Positions 16,415-25,774 of a DNA stretch of 64,000 nt are shown in pieces. Origin of the DNA: Candidatus Gastranaerophilales bacterium (GTDB lineage Bacteria > Cyanobacteriota > Vampirovibrionia > Gastranaerophilales > Gastranaerophilaceae); NCBI GenBank assembly GCA_017560095.1, contig JAFYOU010000039.1, positions 1 through 64,000 on the forward strand, given 5' to 3'. The notes under the pieces were generated by a model. That model worked only from the letters and a program-made list of their open reading frames with translations. It did not search any database and was not told where the DNA came from. A program made the translations under genes and the position numbers. Position 1 is the stretch's first letter. The number at the start of each line of letters is the position of its first letter.

Positions 16415-17857
16415 ATGGGGTTTGTAAATATTTTGAAAGAAAAATTAAATAAGTTTTTCCCGATTGTTTTTGTGTTTTTTTGCTTTGTTTTGATTTTCAC
16501 AAGAACCCCATTTTTTGACGAAGCTCATGCATATTTATTATCAAAGTTCAGTTTGAATGAATTATGGCAAATAACAAGGATTGAAGGACATCCTTTGATT
16601 TGGTTTTTAATTTTAAAAACCATTAATTGGCTTAATTTTTATCCATACTCTATTTTGTTTTTAACTTGGGTTATTTCTTCGATTTTAATTATCTTTTTTT
16701 GGAAAAAAGCTCCTTTTTTGTCTTTTATTAAAATATTAATTCTGCTTTCTTTTCCATTTTTGGGATATTTTTTAATTGTTGCAAGGCCCTATGGTTTAAC
16801 GGTTTTATTGTTGTTTTTAACAACTCATTATTTTAAAAAACAAAAATTGATTTTATTTTCTTTATTTTTGACTTTTTTGGCAAATATAACAATTATGGGT
16901 GCAATTGGCGCAAGTAGTTTTTTAGTTCTTTTTGTTAAAAAAATAATTCAAGAAAAAATAAATAAAAAAAATTTAATTATCTCTATTCTAATTATTTTAT
17001 TTGGATTTTTGTTTTTATTTTTGCAGTTATATAATCCTCAAATTCCTGATAAAATAAATGAAATTAGCGAAAGTGTTAAAAATGGATTGATTTATTATTT
17101 TGTTTTTCCATTTAAAGATTTTTCATTAAAGACAATATATCAAAATGTATTTCAGATATTTTCATTTGTTTTATTTTATTTAAGTTTAATTATATTTTTT
17201 AAAAAAGATAAAAATTCCTTTTTCTTTTTGATTTTTTCATTTTTGTTTTTGACGCTTTTATTTTTAAATATCTATTCTGGTGCTTGCTGGCATTATTTTT
17301 TCTATTTTATATTTTTCATTGTTTCTCTTTGGATTTCTTGGGAAAAAATTAGAGAAATAAAATTTTATAAATATTTTGTGATTTTATTTTTATTTTTGAC
17401 GATTAATCCAATATTTTATCTTGAAAATGGAATAGATGTTATAAAAGAGACAAAAAAATACAAGCCTATTTTGCTAAAAATAATAAATGATAAAGAATAT
17501 AAAAACTCCAAGCTTTTTTGTTTTGAAAAATATTCATATCTGGCGCCAGCCTTAATTCCATATTTAGAAAAGAAAAATATTTATCTTTATGACATAAATG
17601 GTTACAAGAGAGGAAGTTTTGATTCTTATATACAAACATATTTAAAGAAAGAAAAAGGAAGCAAAATCGACTCTTTTGTTCTTAATTTGCAAAAAGATGC
17701 AAGTAATTATCTTTTTGTAAATAACTTATCTAATCTTAATATTCCTTCTATAATTGTTTTAGAGGGTAAACAATATAAAATATTATTAAAATTGGTTGAT
17801 AAAATTGAAGAATGTATTTTTGCTGTGTATAAAATAGAGGTTCAAAGAATTGACTAA
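16415..17857 (+). CDS. GT-C-like polytopic glycosyltransferase, paralogue 1
   Basis: 480 aa, very hydrophobic, about ten membrane segments. The first extracytoplasmic loop has FTRTPFFDEAHAYLL; the DE pair sits where GT-C enzymes (PMT/ArnT type) keep their catalytic acids. Further shared blocks with its three paralogues: RIEGHPLIWF, WKKAPF, VARPYGL, CWHYFFYF, and a soluble C-terminal domain with APALIPYLE. GT-C enzymes move sugars from polyprenyl-phosphate carriers to periplasmic acceptors. The next gene starts 8 bp before its stop. Exact family unnamed; glycosyltransferase role is inferred from fold features and neighbours. Confidence 0.72.
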   Translation: MGFVNILKEKLNKFFPIVFVFFCFVLIFTRTPFFDEAHAYLLSKFSLNELWQITRIEGHPLIWFLILKTINWLNFYPYSILFLTWVISSILIIFFWKKAPFLSFIKILILLSFPFLGYFLIVARPYGLTVLLLFLTTHYFKKQKLILFSLFLTFLANITIMGAIGASSFLVLFVKKIIQEKINKKNLIISILIILFGFLFLFLQLYNPQIPDKINEISESVKNGLIYYFVFPFKDFSLKTIYQNVFQIFSFVLFYLSLIIFFKKDKNSFFFLIFSFLFLTLLFLNIYSGACWHYFFYFIFFIVSLWISWEKIREIKFYKYFVILFLFLTINPIFYLENGIDVIKETKKYKPILLKIINDKEYKNSKLFCFEKYSYLAPALIPYLEKKNIYLYDINGYKRGSFDSYIQTYLKKEKGSKIDSFVLNLQKDASNYLFVNNLSNLNIPSIIVLEGKQYKILLKLVDKIEECIFAVYKIEVQRID

Positions 17858-19292
17858 AGAAAAATTGAATAAATATCTTGAAATATATTCTCCGTTTGCT
17901 TTTATTTTTTTAACTTTAATAATTGCAATATTTAGAATTCCTTTTTATGATGAAACCCACGCTTTTATTATTTCTCAGTTAAGTTTTGCTGAAATTTTTC
18001 AACTTTCAAGAATAGAAGGGCATCCAATTTTATGGTATTTGCTTTTGAAGCCATTTAATAATTTAAATTTATACCCTTATTCAATGGCAATTATTAATTG
18101 GATTTTTGCAAGTTTGATGATACTTGTTTTTTGGAAAAAGGCTCCATTTGATAATTACATTAAGTTCTTTTTAACCTTTTCATATCCTTTTTTTCAATAT
18201 TTTGGAATAGTTGCAAGACCTTATACTCTTGGTGTTTTGGCTATTTTTTTATTATGTGTTTTTTATAAAAACTCTATTAAAAGGCCAATATTGTTTTCAT
18301 TCTTATTATTTTTGTGTGCAAATATAAGTGTAATTACTGGATTTGTTGCTTTTGGGTTTGGGGTTTTATTTTTGCATGAAATTTTCAAAAATAAACTTTC
18401 TAAAAAAGATTTAATTTCAATTATCGCAATATTTGTAACAGGTTTAATTTTGTTGGCTTGTCAATTTTTATTTCTTGAGACGCCAAAACTGCAATCAGAT
18501 AATGCACATATCCTTTTTTTAAGACATTTTTCTTATTTTGTGGTTGCCCCTTTTTTAGATTTGCAAAGTAAAAATTTAAATCAAATTGCACTTCAATTGA
18601 CTAGCTCTGTGTCATTTTTTTATTTTACATTCTTGTTTTTAAAAAAAGCAAAAGATTCTTTATTGATATTCTTTTTGCCTTTGTTTTTTATGTTGTTGTT
18701 GCATATATTTATATATATTGGTGATTTTTGGCATTATTATTTTATATTTATTGCTTTCATTTGTGCATTATGGGTTAATTGGGATAAATTTAAGAACAAT
18801 AAAATTGTTAAGATCCTTTTTGTTTTATTGATTCTTTTTAATATGAGCTCTTATTCTTTGACAAAAAATGGAAGAAATCAATTAAATCAACCTGTTTTTT
18901 ATAAAAAAACTTTAGATGTAATATTGAATTCAAAAGATTACAGGAATTCTAAAATATTTTGTTTAAATTACTATTCTCATATTGCTCCAGGATTGTTACT
19001 GTATTTAAAAAAGGAAAATATAGTTTTGTATGATAATCATAATAACGACATAACTAATTTTGAAGCAATAAGGAACCTTCAAAATGTGAAATATAATGAA
19101 TTAAATCTTGATGAATTTGTTGAATATTTAGATAAGACTAAAAATAATTATCTGATTGCTGCTTCTAATAAAACATCAGATTATCAAAGTTTTAGTTATA
19201 ATGAAGGAAATAAAACGCTTTATTTGGACTTGGTCGATATTTATCCACAGTTGTATTTGTTGATTTATAAATTAAGATATGAAATACGCTAA
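17850..19292 (+). CDS. GT-C-like polytopic glycosyltransferase, paralogue 2
   Basis: 480 aa. Same block order as paralogue 1: FRIPFYDETHAFII, RIEGHPILWYLLLKPF, WKKAPF, VARPYTLG, FWHYYF, and C-terminal FCLNYYSHIAPGLLLYLK followed by YDNHN. Starts 8 bp inside paralogue 1 and overlaps paralogue 3 by 14 bp, so translation of the run is coupled. The start is fixed by the overlap and by the position of the first membrane helix. Confidence 0.72.
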   Translation: MTKEKLNKYLEIYSPFAFIFLTLIIAIFRIPFYDETHAFIISQLSFAEIFQLSRIEGHPILWYLLLKPFNNLNLYPYSMAIINWIFASLMILVFWKKAPFDNYIKFFLTFSYPFFQYFGIVARPYTLGVLAIFLLCVFYKNSIKRPILFSFLLFLCANISVITGFVAFGFGVLFLHEIFKNKLSKKDLISIIAIFVTGLILLACQFLFLETPKLQSDNAHILFLRHFSYFVVAPFLDLQSKNLNQIALQLTSSVSFFYFTFLFLKKAKDSLLIFFLPLFFMLLLHIFIYIGDFWHYYFIFIAFICALWVNWDKFKNNKIVKILFVLLILFNMSSYSLTKNGRNQLNQPVFYKKTLDVILNSKDYRNSKIFCLNYYSHIAPGLLLYLKKENIVLYDNHNNDITNFEAIRNLQNVKYNELNLDEFVEYLDKTKNNYLIAASNKTSDYQSFSYNEGNKTLYLDLVDIYPQLYLLIYKLRYEIR

Positions 19293-20715
19293 AATTATAA
19301 TACCCGTACTATATTTAATTTTTAGTTTAATAATTAGTTTCAATAGGGTTCCTTTTTGGGATGAAGCAAGAGCCTGGCTTGTTGCTCAAAATTGTAGTCC
19401 GCTTGAATTTTTAAACTTGATGAAACTTGAGTGTCATTTTTCTCTTTGGTATATTGCAATTTTTCCTTTTGCAAAACTGAATTTGTTTTATCCTTATTCA
19501 ATTTATATTTTGAATGCTCTTTTTGCATTTGTTTCAATATGTTTATTGTGGAATAAATCACCGTTTAATGCTTTTCAAAAAATCTTAATAACTTTTGGAG
19601 TCCCTTTTTTGTTTTTGTGGGGAAGTGTGGCAAGATGTTATTCGATTGGAATAATGTTTCTATTTTTAGCACTTTCGATTTATAAAGAAAGATTTGAAAA
19701 ATCTTATAAATATTTGATTTTGCTATGTCTATCTGCTCACACTTCTGTTATGGCTTTTATTGGCAGTTTTTTTCTTTTATTGATTTTTCTTTTTGAAAAT
19801 TTTAAGAAAAAGCAGTTTTTGAAGCTTTTAGGAATTTTTCTTTTATCCAATTTTTTAATTTTATTACAAATTTATGATCCAAATCCTGATTATTTAAAAC
19901 AAGCTCCAGAAATGGCTTTTTTAAGAGATTTTATTTGGTATTTGTTGAATCCTGTTGTCATAATTTCACAATATAAAATTCAGTCTTTATTGATGACAAT
20001 ATTAAGATTGAGTGTTATTGTGACTGCTTTTGTATATATTGGCTATGTCTTAAAAAGTAATAAAAAAAATTTATTTTTTATATTTTCGACTTATTTTTCA
20101 ATGGTGATTTTATTTACTTTTTTCTATAGTGGAAATTTTTGGCATTACTTTTATTTTTATTTGTATTTTATAGTTGCAACTTGGATTTTGAAATTTGAAA
20201 ATAAATCTCCTATGGCTTTAAATACAATGATAACAATTATTTTAATTATGTTTATGTTTAAAGGTTCATTATTTATTGATTCAAAATTGTCAACTGTAAA
20301 TAATTCAACATCAAATCTAATCGCAATAGAAATTCAAAAAAATTATAAAGGCAAAAAATTGTTCTGTTTGGATCCTTGGAGCGATATTGCACCAAGCGCT
20401 TTACCATATTTAAAAGAAATAGATATTTTTGATAAATATAATCAAAACAGAAAAAGCTTTGAAAGCATGAGAAGTCAAATCCGATTTAATAGAGAGCCCT
20501 TCGATCCCGATGAATTTGCAAAATATGTTGAAAAAGATTCTATTCTTCTGACGACAACATCTTTTTTAAATCACGAATTAAAAAATCCAAAAAGAAAATT
20601 TGATGAGAAAACAGGAGTAGTGTCTTTTATTGGGAATAAAAAAACTATTGAATTTATTCCATATAAATTTATGGAAGAAATTTGCCTTTGGACTTATTTA
20701 ATAAAAGTTAAATAA
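19279..20715 (+). CDS. GT-C-like polytopic glycosyltransferase, paralogue 3 (divergent motif)
   Basis: 478 aa. Aligns with the others (FNRVPFWDEARAWLV, WNKSPF, VARCYSIG, FWHYFYFY, C-terminal APSALPYLKEIDIF), but the DExH motif reads DEAR and the RIEGH motif reads KLECH. These changes flank the presumed catalytic loop, so this member may use another donor or acceptor, or bind without catalysis. It precedes uppS by 56 bp. Confidence 0.7.
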   Translation: MKYAKIIIPVLYLIFSLIISFNRVPFWDEARAWLVAQNCSPLEFLNLMKLECHFSLWYIAIFPFAKLNLFYPYSIYILNALFAFVSICLLWNKSPFNAFQKILITFGVPFLFLWGSVARCYSIGIMFLFLALSIYKERFEKSYKYLILLCLSAHTSVMAFIGSFFLLLIFLFENFKKKQFLKLLGIFLLSNFLILLQIYDPNPDYLKQAPEMAFLRDFIWYLLNPVVIISQYKIQSLLMTILRLSVIVTAFVYIGYVLKSNKKNLFFIFSTYFSMVILFTFFYSGNFWHYFYFYLYFIVATWILKFENKSPMALNTMITIILIMFMFKGSLFIDSKLSTVNNSTSNLIAIEIQKNYKGKKLFCLDPWSDIAPSALPYLKEIDIFDKYNQNRKSFESMRSQIRFNREPFDPDEFAKYVEKDSILLTTTSFLNHELKNPKRKFDEKTGVVSFIGNKKTIEFIPYKFMEEICLWTYLIKVK

Positions 20716-20771
20716 GTATGATTAAATATATAATTTAAGATAAAATTAACTTAAGTTTAAAAGAGGAAAAA

Positions 20772-21497
20772 ATGGAAACATTAACGCAAGATAAAATTGA
20801 AAAAATAGTTAAGGATACTAATTTAAATCATATTGCAATAATTATGGACGGTAATCGTCGTTGGGCAAAAGAGCATTTTTTGCCTTCAATGATGGGGCAC
20901 AAAAAAGGCGTTGATGCTCTAAAAAAGGTTACAAGAGCTTGCGATGATTTTGGGGTTAAATATTTAACTTTGTATGCTTTTTCAACTGAAAATTGGAATA
21001 GAAAACAAGAAGAAGTTGATTTTTTAATGGATTTACTGGCAACAACTTTGAAGTCTGAATTAAAAGAACTGAATGAAAATAATGTTAAAATGAATTTTAT
21101 TGGTGATTTAGCTGCTTTAAATTTAAATCTTCAAAATATTTTGGCCGAATCTCGTGAAGTTACAAAAAACAACACAGGTGTTGTTTTAACGGTTGCAATC
21201 AATTATGGTTCAAGAGATGAAATAACTTCTGCAATTAAAAATATAATTAAAGAAGGAAAACGCGAAGAAGAAATTACGCAAGAATTAATTTCGAGCTATC
21301 TTTATACATCAAACATTCCTGATCCTGATTTATTAATTAGGACATCAGGGGAAAAAAGAATAAGTAATTATTTATTATGGCAAATTGCATATAGTGAAAT
21401 TTATATAACAGATACATATTGGCCTGAATTTGATAAAGAACAACTTTCTAAAGCAATTATTGAATTTGGTTTAAGACAAAGAAGGTATGGAAAATAA
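20772..21497 (+). CDS. uppS: Isoprenyl transferase UppS (undecaprenyl diphosphate synthase)
   Basis: 241 aa. Signatures: HIAIIMDGNRRWAKEH (catalytic Asp; FPP pocket), YAFSTENWNR, and DLLIRTSGEKRISNYLLWQIAYSE with ITDTYWPEF. It makes the C55 lipid carrier by cis-prenyl addition. Sits inside the GT-C run, which would use undecaprenyl-phosphate-sugars. GAGG precedes the ATG. Its TAA overlaps the ATG of rdgB (TAATG). Confidence 0.95.
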   Translation: METLTQDKIEKIVKDTNLNHIAIIMDGNRRWAKEHFLPSMMGHKKGVDALKKVTRACDDFGVKYLTLYAFSTENWNRKQEEVDFLMDLLATTLKSELKELNENNVKMNFIGDLAALNLNLQNILAESREVTKNNTGVVLTVAINYGSRDEITSAIKNIIKEGKREEEITQELISSYLYTSNIPDPDLLIRTSGEKRISNYLLWQIAYSEIYITDTYWPEFDKEQLSKAIIEFGLRQRRYGK

Positions 21498-22090
21498 TGC
21501 TTAAAATTACTTTGGCTACAGGAAATGAACATAAAGTTGAAGAAATTAATTTAATAGCACGTGATTATAATATTCAATTTGTTTTGCCAGTGGGTGAATT
21601 TAATCCAATTGAAGATAGTGATAATTTTTTAGGTAATGCTTATTGTAAAGCGCGTTGTGCAAGTGAATCACAAATCACGGAACTTTATCTGGCTGATGAT
21701 TCTGGGCTTTGTGTTGAAGCCTTAAATGGCGAACCTGGAATTCATAGTGCACGTTATGCGCCAACTGCCAAAGAGCGAATAAATAAGCTTTTAGGAGTTA
21801 TGAAAAATATTGATAATAGAAAAGCGCATTTTACGTGTGCAATGGTAATTGTTGATAAAAATGCTAAAATTCTTTTTCAGACCCAACAATACTGTCATGG
21901 AGAAATTTTAAGGGAAGAAATTGGAAATGGTGGATTTGGCTATGACCCAATTTTTTATGTTGAGGAAGAGAAAAAGGGTATGGCCCAATTAACATCTGAA
22001 AAAAAAGCCCAAGTTTCACATAGAGCTAAAGCATTAAATGAAGTTTTAAAATGGATAAAAGATGAATACGTTCAAAGCCAAAATAAATAG
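21497..22090 (+). CDS. rdgB: XTP/dITP pyrophosphatase RdgB/HAM1
   Basis: 197 aa. N-terminal LATGNEHKVEEI, ADDSGLCVEALNGEPGIHSARYA and GGFGYDPIFYV, the HAM1 signature series. It removes non-canonical purine triphosphates (XTP, dITP) from the nucleotide pool. Translationally coupled to uppS by a TAATG overlap and overlaps the fourth GT-C gene by 29 bp. Confidence 0.95.
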   Translation: MLKITLATGNEHKVEEINLIARDYNIQFVLPVGEFNPIEDSDNFLGNAYCKARCASESQITELYLADDSGLCVEALNGEPGIHSARYAPTAKERINKLLGVMKNIDNRKAHFTCAMVIVDKNAKILFQTQQYCHGEILREEIGNGGFGYDPIFYVEEEKKGMAQLTSEKKAQVSHRAKALNEVLKWIKDEYVQSQNK

Positions 22091-23519
22091 TTATCTATCT
22101 AAAAATTGTATATTTATTTTTGCTATTGTTACTTTTTTAATAATACTTCATAGGGTTCCTTTTTGGGATGAGACGCATGCTTTTTCAATAGCAAGATTGA
22201 AATTTGATGAAATTTTATATATAACAAGAATAGAAGGACATACTGCTTTATGGTATTTAATTATTAAGCCTTTTAGTTTTTTAAATTTATATCCTTGGTC
22301 TATGTGGATTTTAAATTGGATTTTTTGCTTGGGAGCTATTTGGGTTTTATGGAAAAAGGCTCCTTTTTCTCCAGTAATTAAAACTTTTATTACTTTTTCA
22401 ACCCCATTTTTATATTATTTTGCACCTGTTGCAAGATGTTATTCTGTTGGAATTTTATTTTTGTTTCTAATTTGTGCATATTATAAAAAACGTTTTCAAA
22501 AACCTTATTTATTTTCTTTTTTTATTGTAGCTGCTGCGCATACTTCTGTTATGGCGGCTGTTGGTGCTTTTTATATAGGCTTAATTTATCTATTTGATTT
22601 ATTTTTAAAACTTAAAAAGAAAACATTCGCAATAAAAAAATATTATGGTGTAATTGTGATTTTTTTAACTTCTGCTTTGTTGTTAATTTTGCAATTTGCT
22701 GGTATGAGAAAGCCTGAAATGGAAAATAAAACTGATGTTTGGTCAAATCTTTCAAGAGTGGTTTTATTGCCTCAAGGGGTGACTATTTTCCCTTTTATAT
22801 TTCATTTAGTTTGTTCAATTGCTTTTTATTATTACGCTTTTGTCTTTTATAGAAAAAATAAAAGAGGTTTCTTTTTTGTTTCTGCTACATATTTAACTTT
22901 GACTTTTATATTTTTAATGGTTTATCAAGGAAGTCATTGGAATTATTATTTTTATTTTATTTATTTTGTTATGCTTTTTTGGATTTTTGGAAAAAAAATA
23001 CTAAAAAATAATTTTTCAAAAATTTTATTTGTTGGAATATTGTTTTTATCTTTGTTTCCAAAGGCAATATTGGAAACCGGTAAAATGGATTTAATTTACG
23101 CTTCAAGAAGTGATAAGATTTCAAAACAAATATTGGAAAACAAACAATTTAAAAATTCAAAATTATATACTTTGGAATGGTGGAGTGATTTGGCTCCAGG
23201 GGCTTTAATATATTTAGAGCGTAGAGGTGTTTTTATTTATGATTTGCATAATAGAAAAAGAACTTCTTTTGAAAGTATAAAAAATATTTTTTATATGAAA
23301 AATGAATTAATAGATTTTGATGAATTTTATCTAAATATGGACAAAAACAGTTATCTACTTTCTATGGGTTCATTGTTTAAACAAAAGTTTATTAATCTAG
23401 GTGTTTATAAAAAAGATAAAGATTATATTTTTAAAACTCAAAATAAAACTTATTATTTAAAAATGGTCTATGAGTCTAATGATACAAATTTGACTGTATA
23501 TAAAATTTATGAAAAGTAA
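22062..23519 (+). CDS. GT-C-like polytopic glycosyltransferase, paralogue 4
   Basis: 485 aa. Contains LHRVPFWDETHAFSI, RIEGHTALWYLIIKPF, WKKAPF, VARCYSVG, HWNYYFYF and C-terminal LAPGALIYLERRGVFIYD. Closest in its motifs to paralogue 2. Starts inside rdgB, so all six genes from 16415 to 23519 behave as one transcription unit. A separate -10 box for the antiporter follows immediately. Confidence 0.72.
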   Translation: MNTFKAKINSYLSKNCIFIFAIVTFLIILHRVPFWDETHAFSIARLKFDEILYITRIEGHTALWYLIIKPFSFLNLYPWSMWILNWIFCLGAIWVLWKKAPFSPVIKTFITFSTPFLYYFAPVARCYSVGILFLFLICAYYKKRFQKPYLFSFFIVAAAHTSVMAAVGAFYIGLIYLFDLFLKLKKKTFAIKKYYGVIVIFLTSALLLILQFAGMRKPEMENKTDVWSNLSRVVLLPQGVTIFPFIFHLVCSIAFYYYAFVFYRKNKRGFFFVSATYLTLTFIFLMVYQGSHWNYYFYFIYFVMLFWIFGKKILKNNFSKILFVGILFLSLFPKAILETGKMDLIYASRSDKISKQILENKQFKNSKLYTLEWWSDLAPGALIYLERRGVFIYDLHNRKRTSFESIKNIFYMKNELIDFDEFYLNMDKNSYLLSMGSLFKQKFINLGVYKKDKDYIFKTQNKTYYLKMVYESNDTNLTVYKIYEK

Positions 23520-23525
23520 TTTTTA

Positions 23526-23540
23526 TGCTAGAATGATGGT
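23526..23540 (+). promoter_or_regulatory. Leaderless-type promoter of the antiporter gene
   Basis: Extended -10 TGC-TAGAAT at 23526-23534, a 6-nt gap, then ATG at 23541. No Shine-Dalgarno fits in the gap. Confidence 0.6.
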
Positions 23541-24836
23541 ATGGAATTCAACCCTGTTGTAGTATCGGTTTTAGTTTTGTGTGCATTATGCTTATTTAGA
23601 GTCAATGTTTTATTTTCTCTTATGATAAGTGCAATTGTTGCTGGGTTTTTAGCCAAAATGCCTGTTGAAAAAATAATGAATCTTTTTATTTCTGGCATGG
23701 GGCAAAATTCCGAAACTGCTCTTAGTTATATTCTTTTGGGAACCCTGGCTGCTGCTATGACTCATACAGGTTTAACAAAAGTTATTTCGATTAAAATTGC
23801 CGAATTTATCAAAGGTAATAAATATTTTTTGATTGGAATTTTGATTTTAATTTCAATAATGTCACAGAATTTAATTCCTGTTCATATTGCATTTATTCCT
23901 ATTTTAATACCTCCATTGCTAAGCTTGATGAATCAATTAAAAATAGATAGACGTGCAATCGCTTGCTCTTTAGTTTTTGGATTAAAAGCACCATACATTG
24001 CCTTACCTTTGGGGTTTGGTTTGATTTTTCAAGGCTTGATAGCCGATAATATGACTCAAAATGGAGTTGCAGTTTTAAAAACCGATGTTTGGCGATATAG
24101 TTGGTTTCTTGGATTGGCTATGTTTATAGCTTTGCTGGTTGCAATTTTTATAGTTTATCGAAACCCAAGAGAGTATAAACAAAAAGATGAAGTTGTACTA
24201 GAAATGGAAAATGTTAAATTAAACAAAGAACATTATATAACTCTTTTGGGTGCAGTTATAACTTTGGTTGTTCAATTGATTAGCGGTTCTTTGCCGTTGG
24301 GTGCATTAATTGGATTGTGTGTAATATTTGGTTTTCGTGCTGTTTCTCATAAGAAAATGGACTTTCTTATAAATGAAGGCGTTGGACTGATGGGCTATAT
24401 TGCTTTTGTTATGTTGGTTTGCGCTGGCTATGCACTTGTTTTAAAAGAAACGGGTGGTATTGAATCTTTGGTTAATTCAATATTGCCTCTGATTGAAAAT
24501 TCCAAAATTCTCGCAGGTTGCACTATATTGTTGATCGGACTTTTAATAACAATTGGAATCGGTTCGAGTTTCGGAACAATACCAATTCTAGCTGTTTTAT
24601 TTGTTCCATTGTGTGTTAAGCTTGGTTTTTCAACTCCAGTTATAATAATATTGATGTGTTCAGCTGCCGCATTAGGTGATGCTGGTTCTCCAGCTTCTGA
24701 TACTACTTTGGGGCCTACTGCTGGATTGAATGTTGACAATCAACATGATCACATCAAAGATACTTGTATACCTACTTTTTTGCATTTTAATATTGCATTA
24801 TTTATTGCAACATTAATTGCTATATGTTTTTTATAG
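23541..24836 (+). CDS. Na+/H+ antiporter family transporter (YuiF/NhaC-like)
   Basis: 431 aa, about 12 membrane helices. Features of the ion-transporter superfamily: SQNLIPVHIAFIPILIPP and the Gly/Ser-rich GIGSSFGTIPILAVLF, plus SAAALGDAGSPASDTTLGPT, a hallmark of this antiporter family. Some members carry organic solutes instead, so the substrate is open. TGC-TAGAAT ends 6 nt before the ATG, giving it its own leaderless-type promoter just 22 nt after the GT-C run. Confidence 0.82.
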   Translation: MEFNPVVVSVLVLCALCLFRVNVLFSLMISAIVAGFLAKMPVEKIMNLFISGMGQNSETALSYILLGTLAAAMTHTGLTKVISIKIAEFIKGNKYFLIGILILISIMSQNLIPVHIAFIPILIPPLLSLMNQLKIDRRAIACSLVFGLKAPYIALPLGFGLIFQGLIADNMTQNGVAVLKTDVWRYSWFLGLAMFIALLVAIFIVYRNPREYKQKDEVVLEMENVKLNKEHYITLLGAVITLVVQLISGSLPLGALIGLCVIFGFRAVSHKKMDFLINEGVGLMGYIAFVMLVCAGYALVLKETGGIESLVNSILPLIENSKILAGCTILLIGLLITIGIGSSFGTIPILAVLFVPLCVKLGFSTPVIIILMCSAAALGDAGSPASDTTLGPTAGLNVDNQHDHIKDTCIPTFLHFNIALFIATLIAICFL

Positions 24837-24854
24837 TCTAAATTTAGATATAAA

Positions 24855-24886
24855 AAAAGGCGCTATTGTTAGCGCCTTTTTTTTAT
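24855..24886. terminator. Bidirectional terminator between antiporter and tpiA
   Basis: AAAAGGCGCT ATTGTT AGCGCCTTTT with A and T runs on both sides, between convergent genes. Confidence 0.92.
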
Positions 24887-24899
24887 TTGATTTAATTTA

Positions 24900-25670
24900 T
24901 TACATTGCACCTTCAATTAATGCTACAAAGCTTTCAGCTTCTAATGCAGCTCCACCAATCAAACCACCATCGATTTCTGGTTGTGCCATTTGTTCAACAA
25001 TTGTTGAAGGCTTAACAGATCCACCATAAAGGATTCTGATTTTGTCGGCAACATCTTGAGAATAAAGTTTAGCAACAACTTTTCTGATTTCGCCAATTGT
25101 TCTGTTTGCTTCAGTGGCGTCACATGATTTACCTGTGCCGATTGCCCATATTGGTTCGTATGCGATTACTGATTTTGCAACGTCATCTGCTGAAATGTTT
25201 GCTAATGCTTTTGTGATCTGAGCTTCTAAGTGAGCATCGGTAACGCCTGCTTCTCTTTGCTCTAGTGTTTCGCCACAGCAAATAATTGGAATTAAGCCAG
25301 CATTTAAAATAGCAATTGCTTTTTGATTGATAAATTCATCTGTTTCATTGAACATTTGACGACGTTCAGAGTGTCCAATAATAACAAATTTAACATCAAA
25401 ATCAGCTAACATTTCTAGTGAAATTTCGCCTGTGTATGCCCCTTTTGGATTTGGGTTTACGTTTTGAGCAGCTAAAGCTACTTTTGGTTCATTTTTAATT
25501 AATTCATGAACTTGCCATAACGCTGTATAAGTTGGAGCCACTACAACTTCAGGCATTTTAGAAGCATCTAATTTTGAGATACCATAGTTGATGCCATCCA
25601 TTAATTCTCTTGCAGCAGCTTTATTGTTGTGCATTTTCCAGTTACCAGCAATAATTGGTCTTCTTGCCAT
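24900..25670 (-). CDS. tpiA: Triosephosphate isomerase
   Basis: 256 aa. Glycolytic interconversion of DHAP and glyceraldehyde-3-phosphate. Motifs: IIAGNWKMHNN (substrate Asn/Lys), VIIGHSERR (catalytic His), IAYEPIWAIGTGK (catalytic Glu, loop 6) and ILYGGSVKP (phosphate-binding). AAGGAG lies before the ATG. Not in an operon with other glycolytic genes here. Confidence 0.97.
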   Translation of the reverse strand: MARRPIIAGNWKMHNNKAAARELMDGINYGISKLDASKMPEVVVAPTYTALWQVHELIKNEPKVALAAQNVNPNPKGAYTGEISLEMLADFDVKFVIIGHSERRQMFNETDEFINQKAIAILNAGLIPIICCGETLEQREAGVTDAHLEAQITKALANISADDVAKSVIAYEPIWAIGTGKSCDATEANRTIGEIRKVVAKLYSQDVADKIRILYGGSVKPSTIVEQMAQPEIDGGLIGGAALEAESFVALIEGAM

Positions 25671-25774
25671 AATATAACTCCTTAAATTTACTTACAAGGA
25701 ATATATTATCATAAAAAATAAATAAAAATCCATTTGCTTTAGATAAAAGGAATTTTTAAACCATCGTTTAGCTT

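Noticed and set aside
24428-24739. 103-aa minus-strand frame inside the antiporter gene
   Set aside because: Shadow of a strongly coding plus-strand gene; composition reflects the complementary codons.
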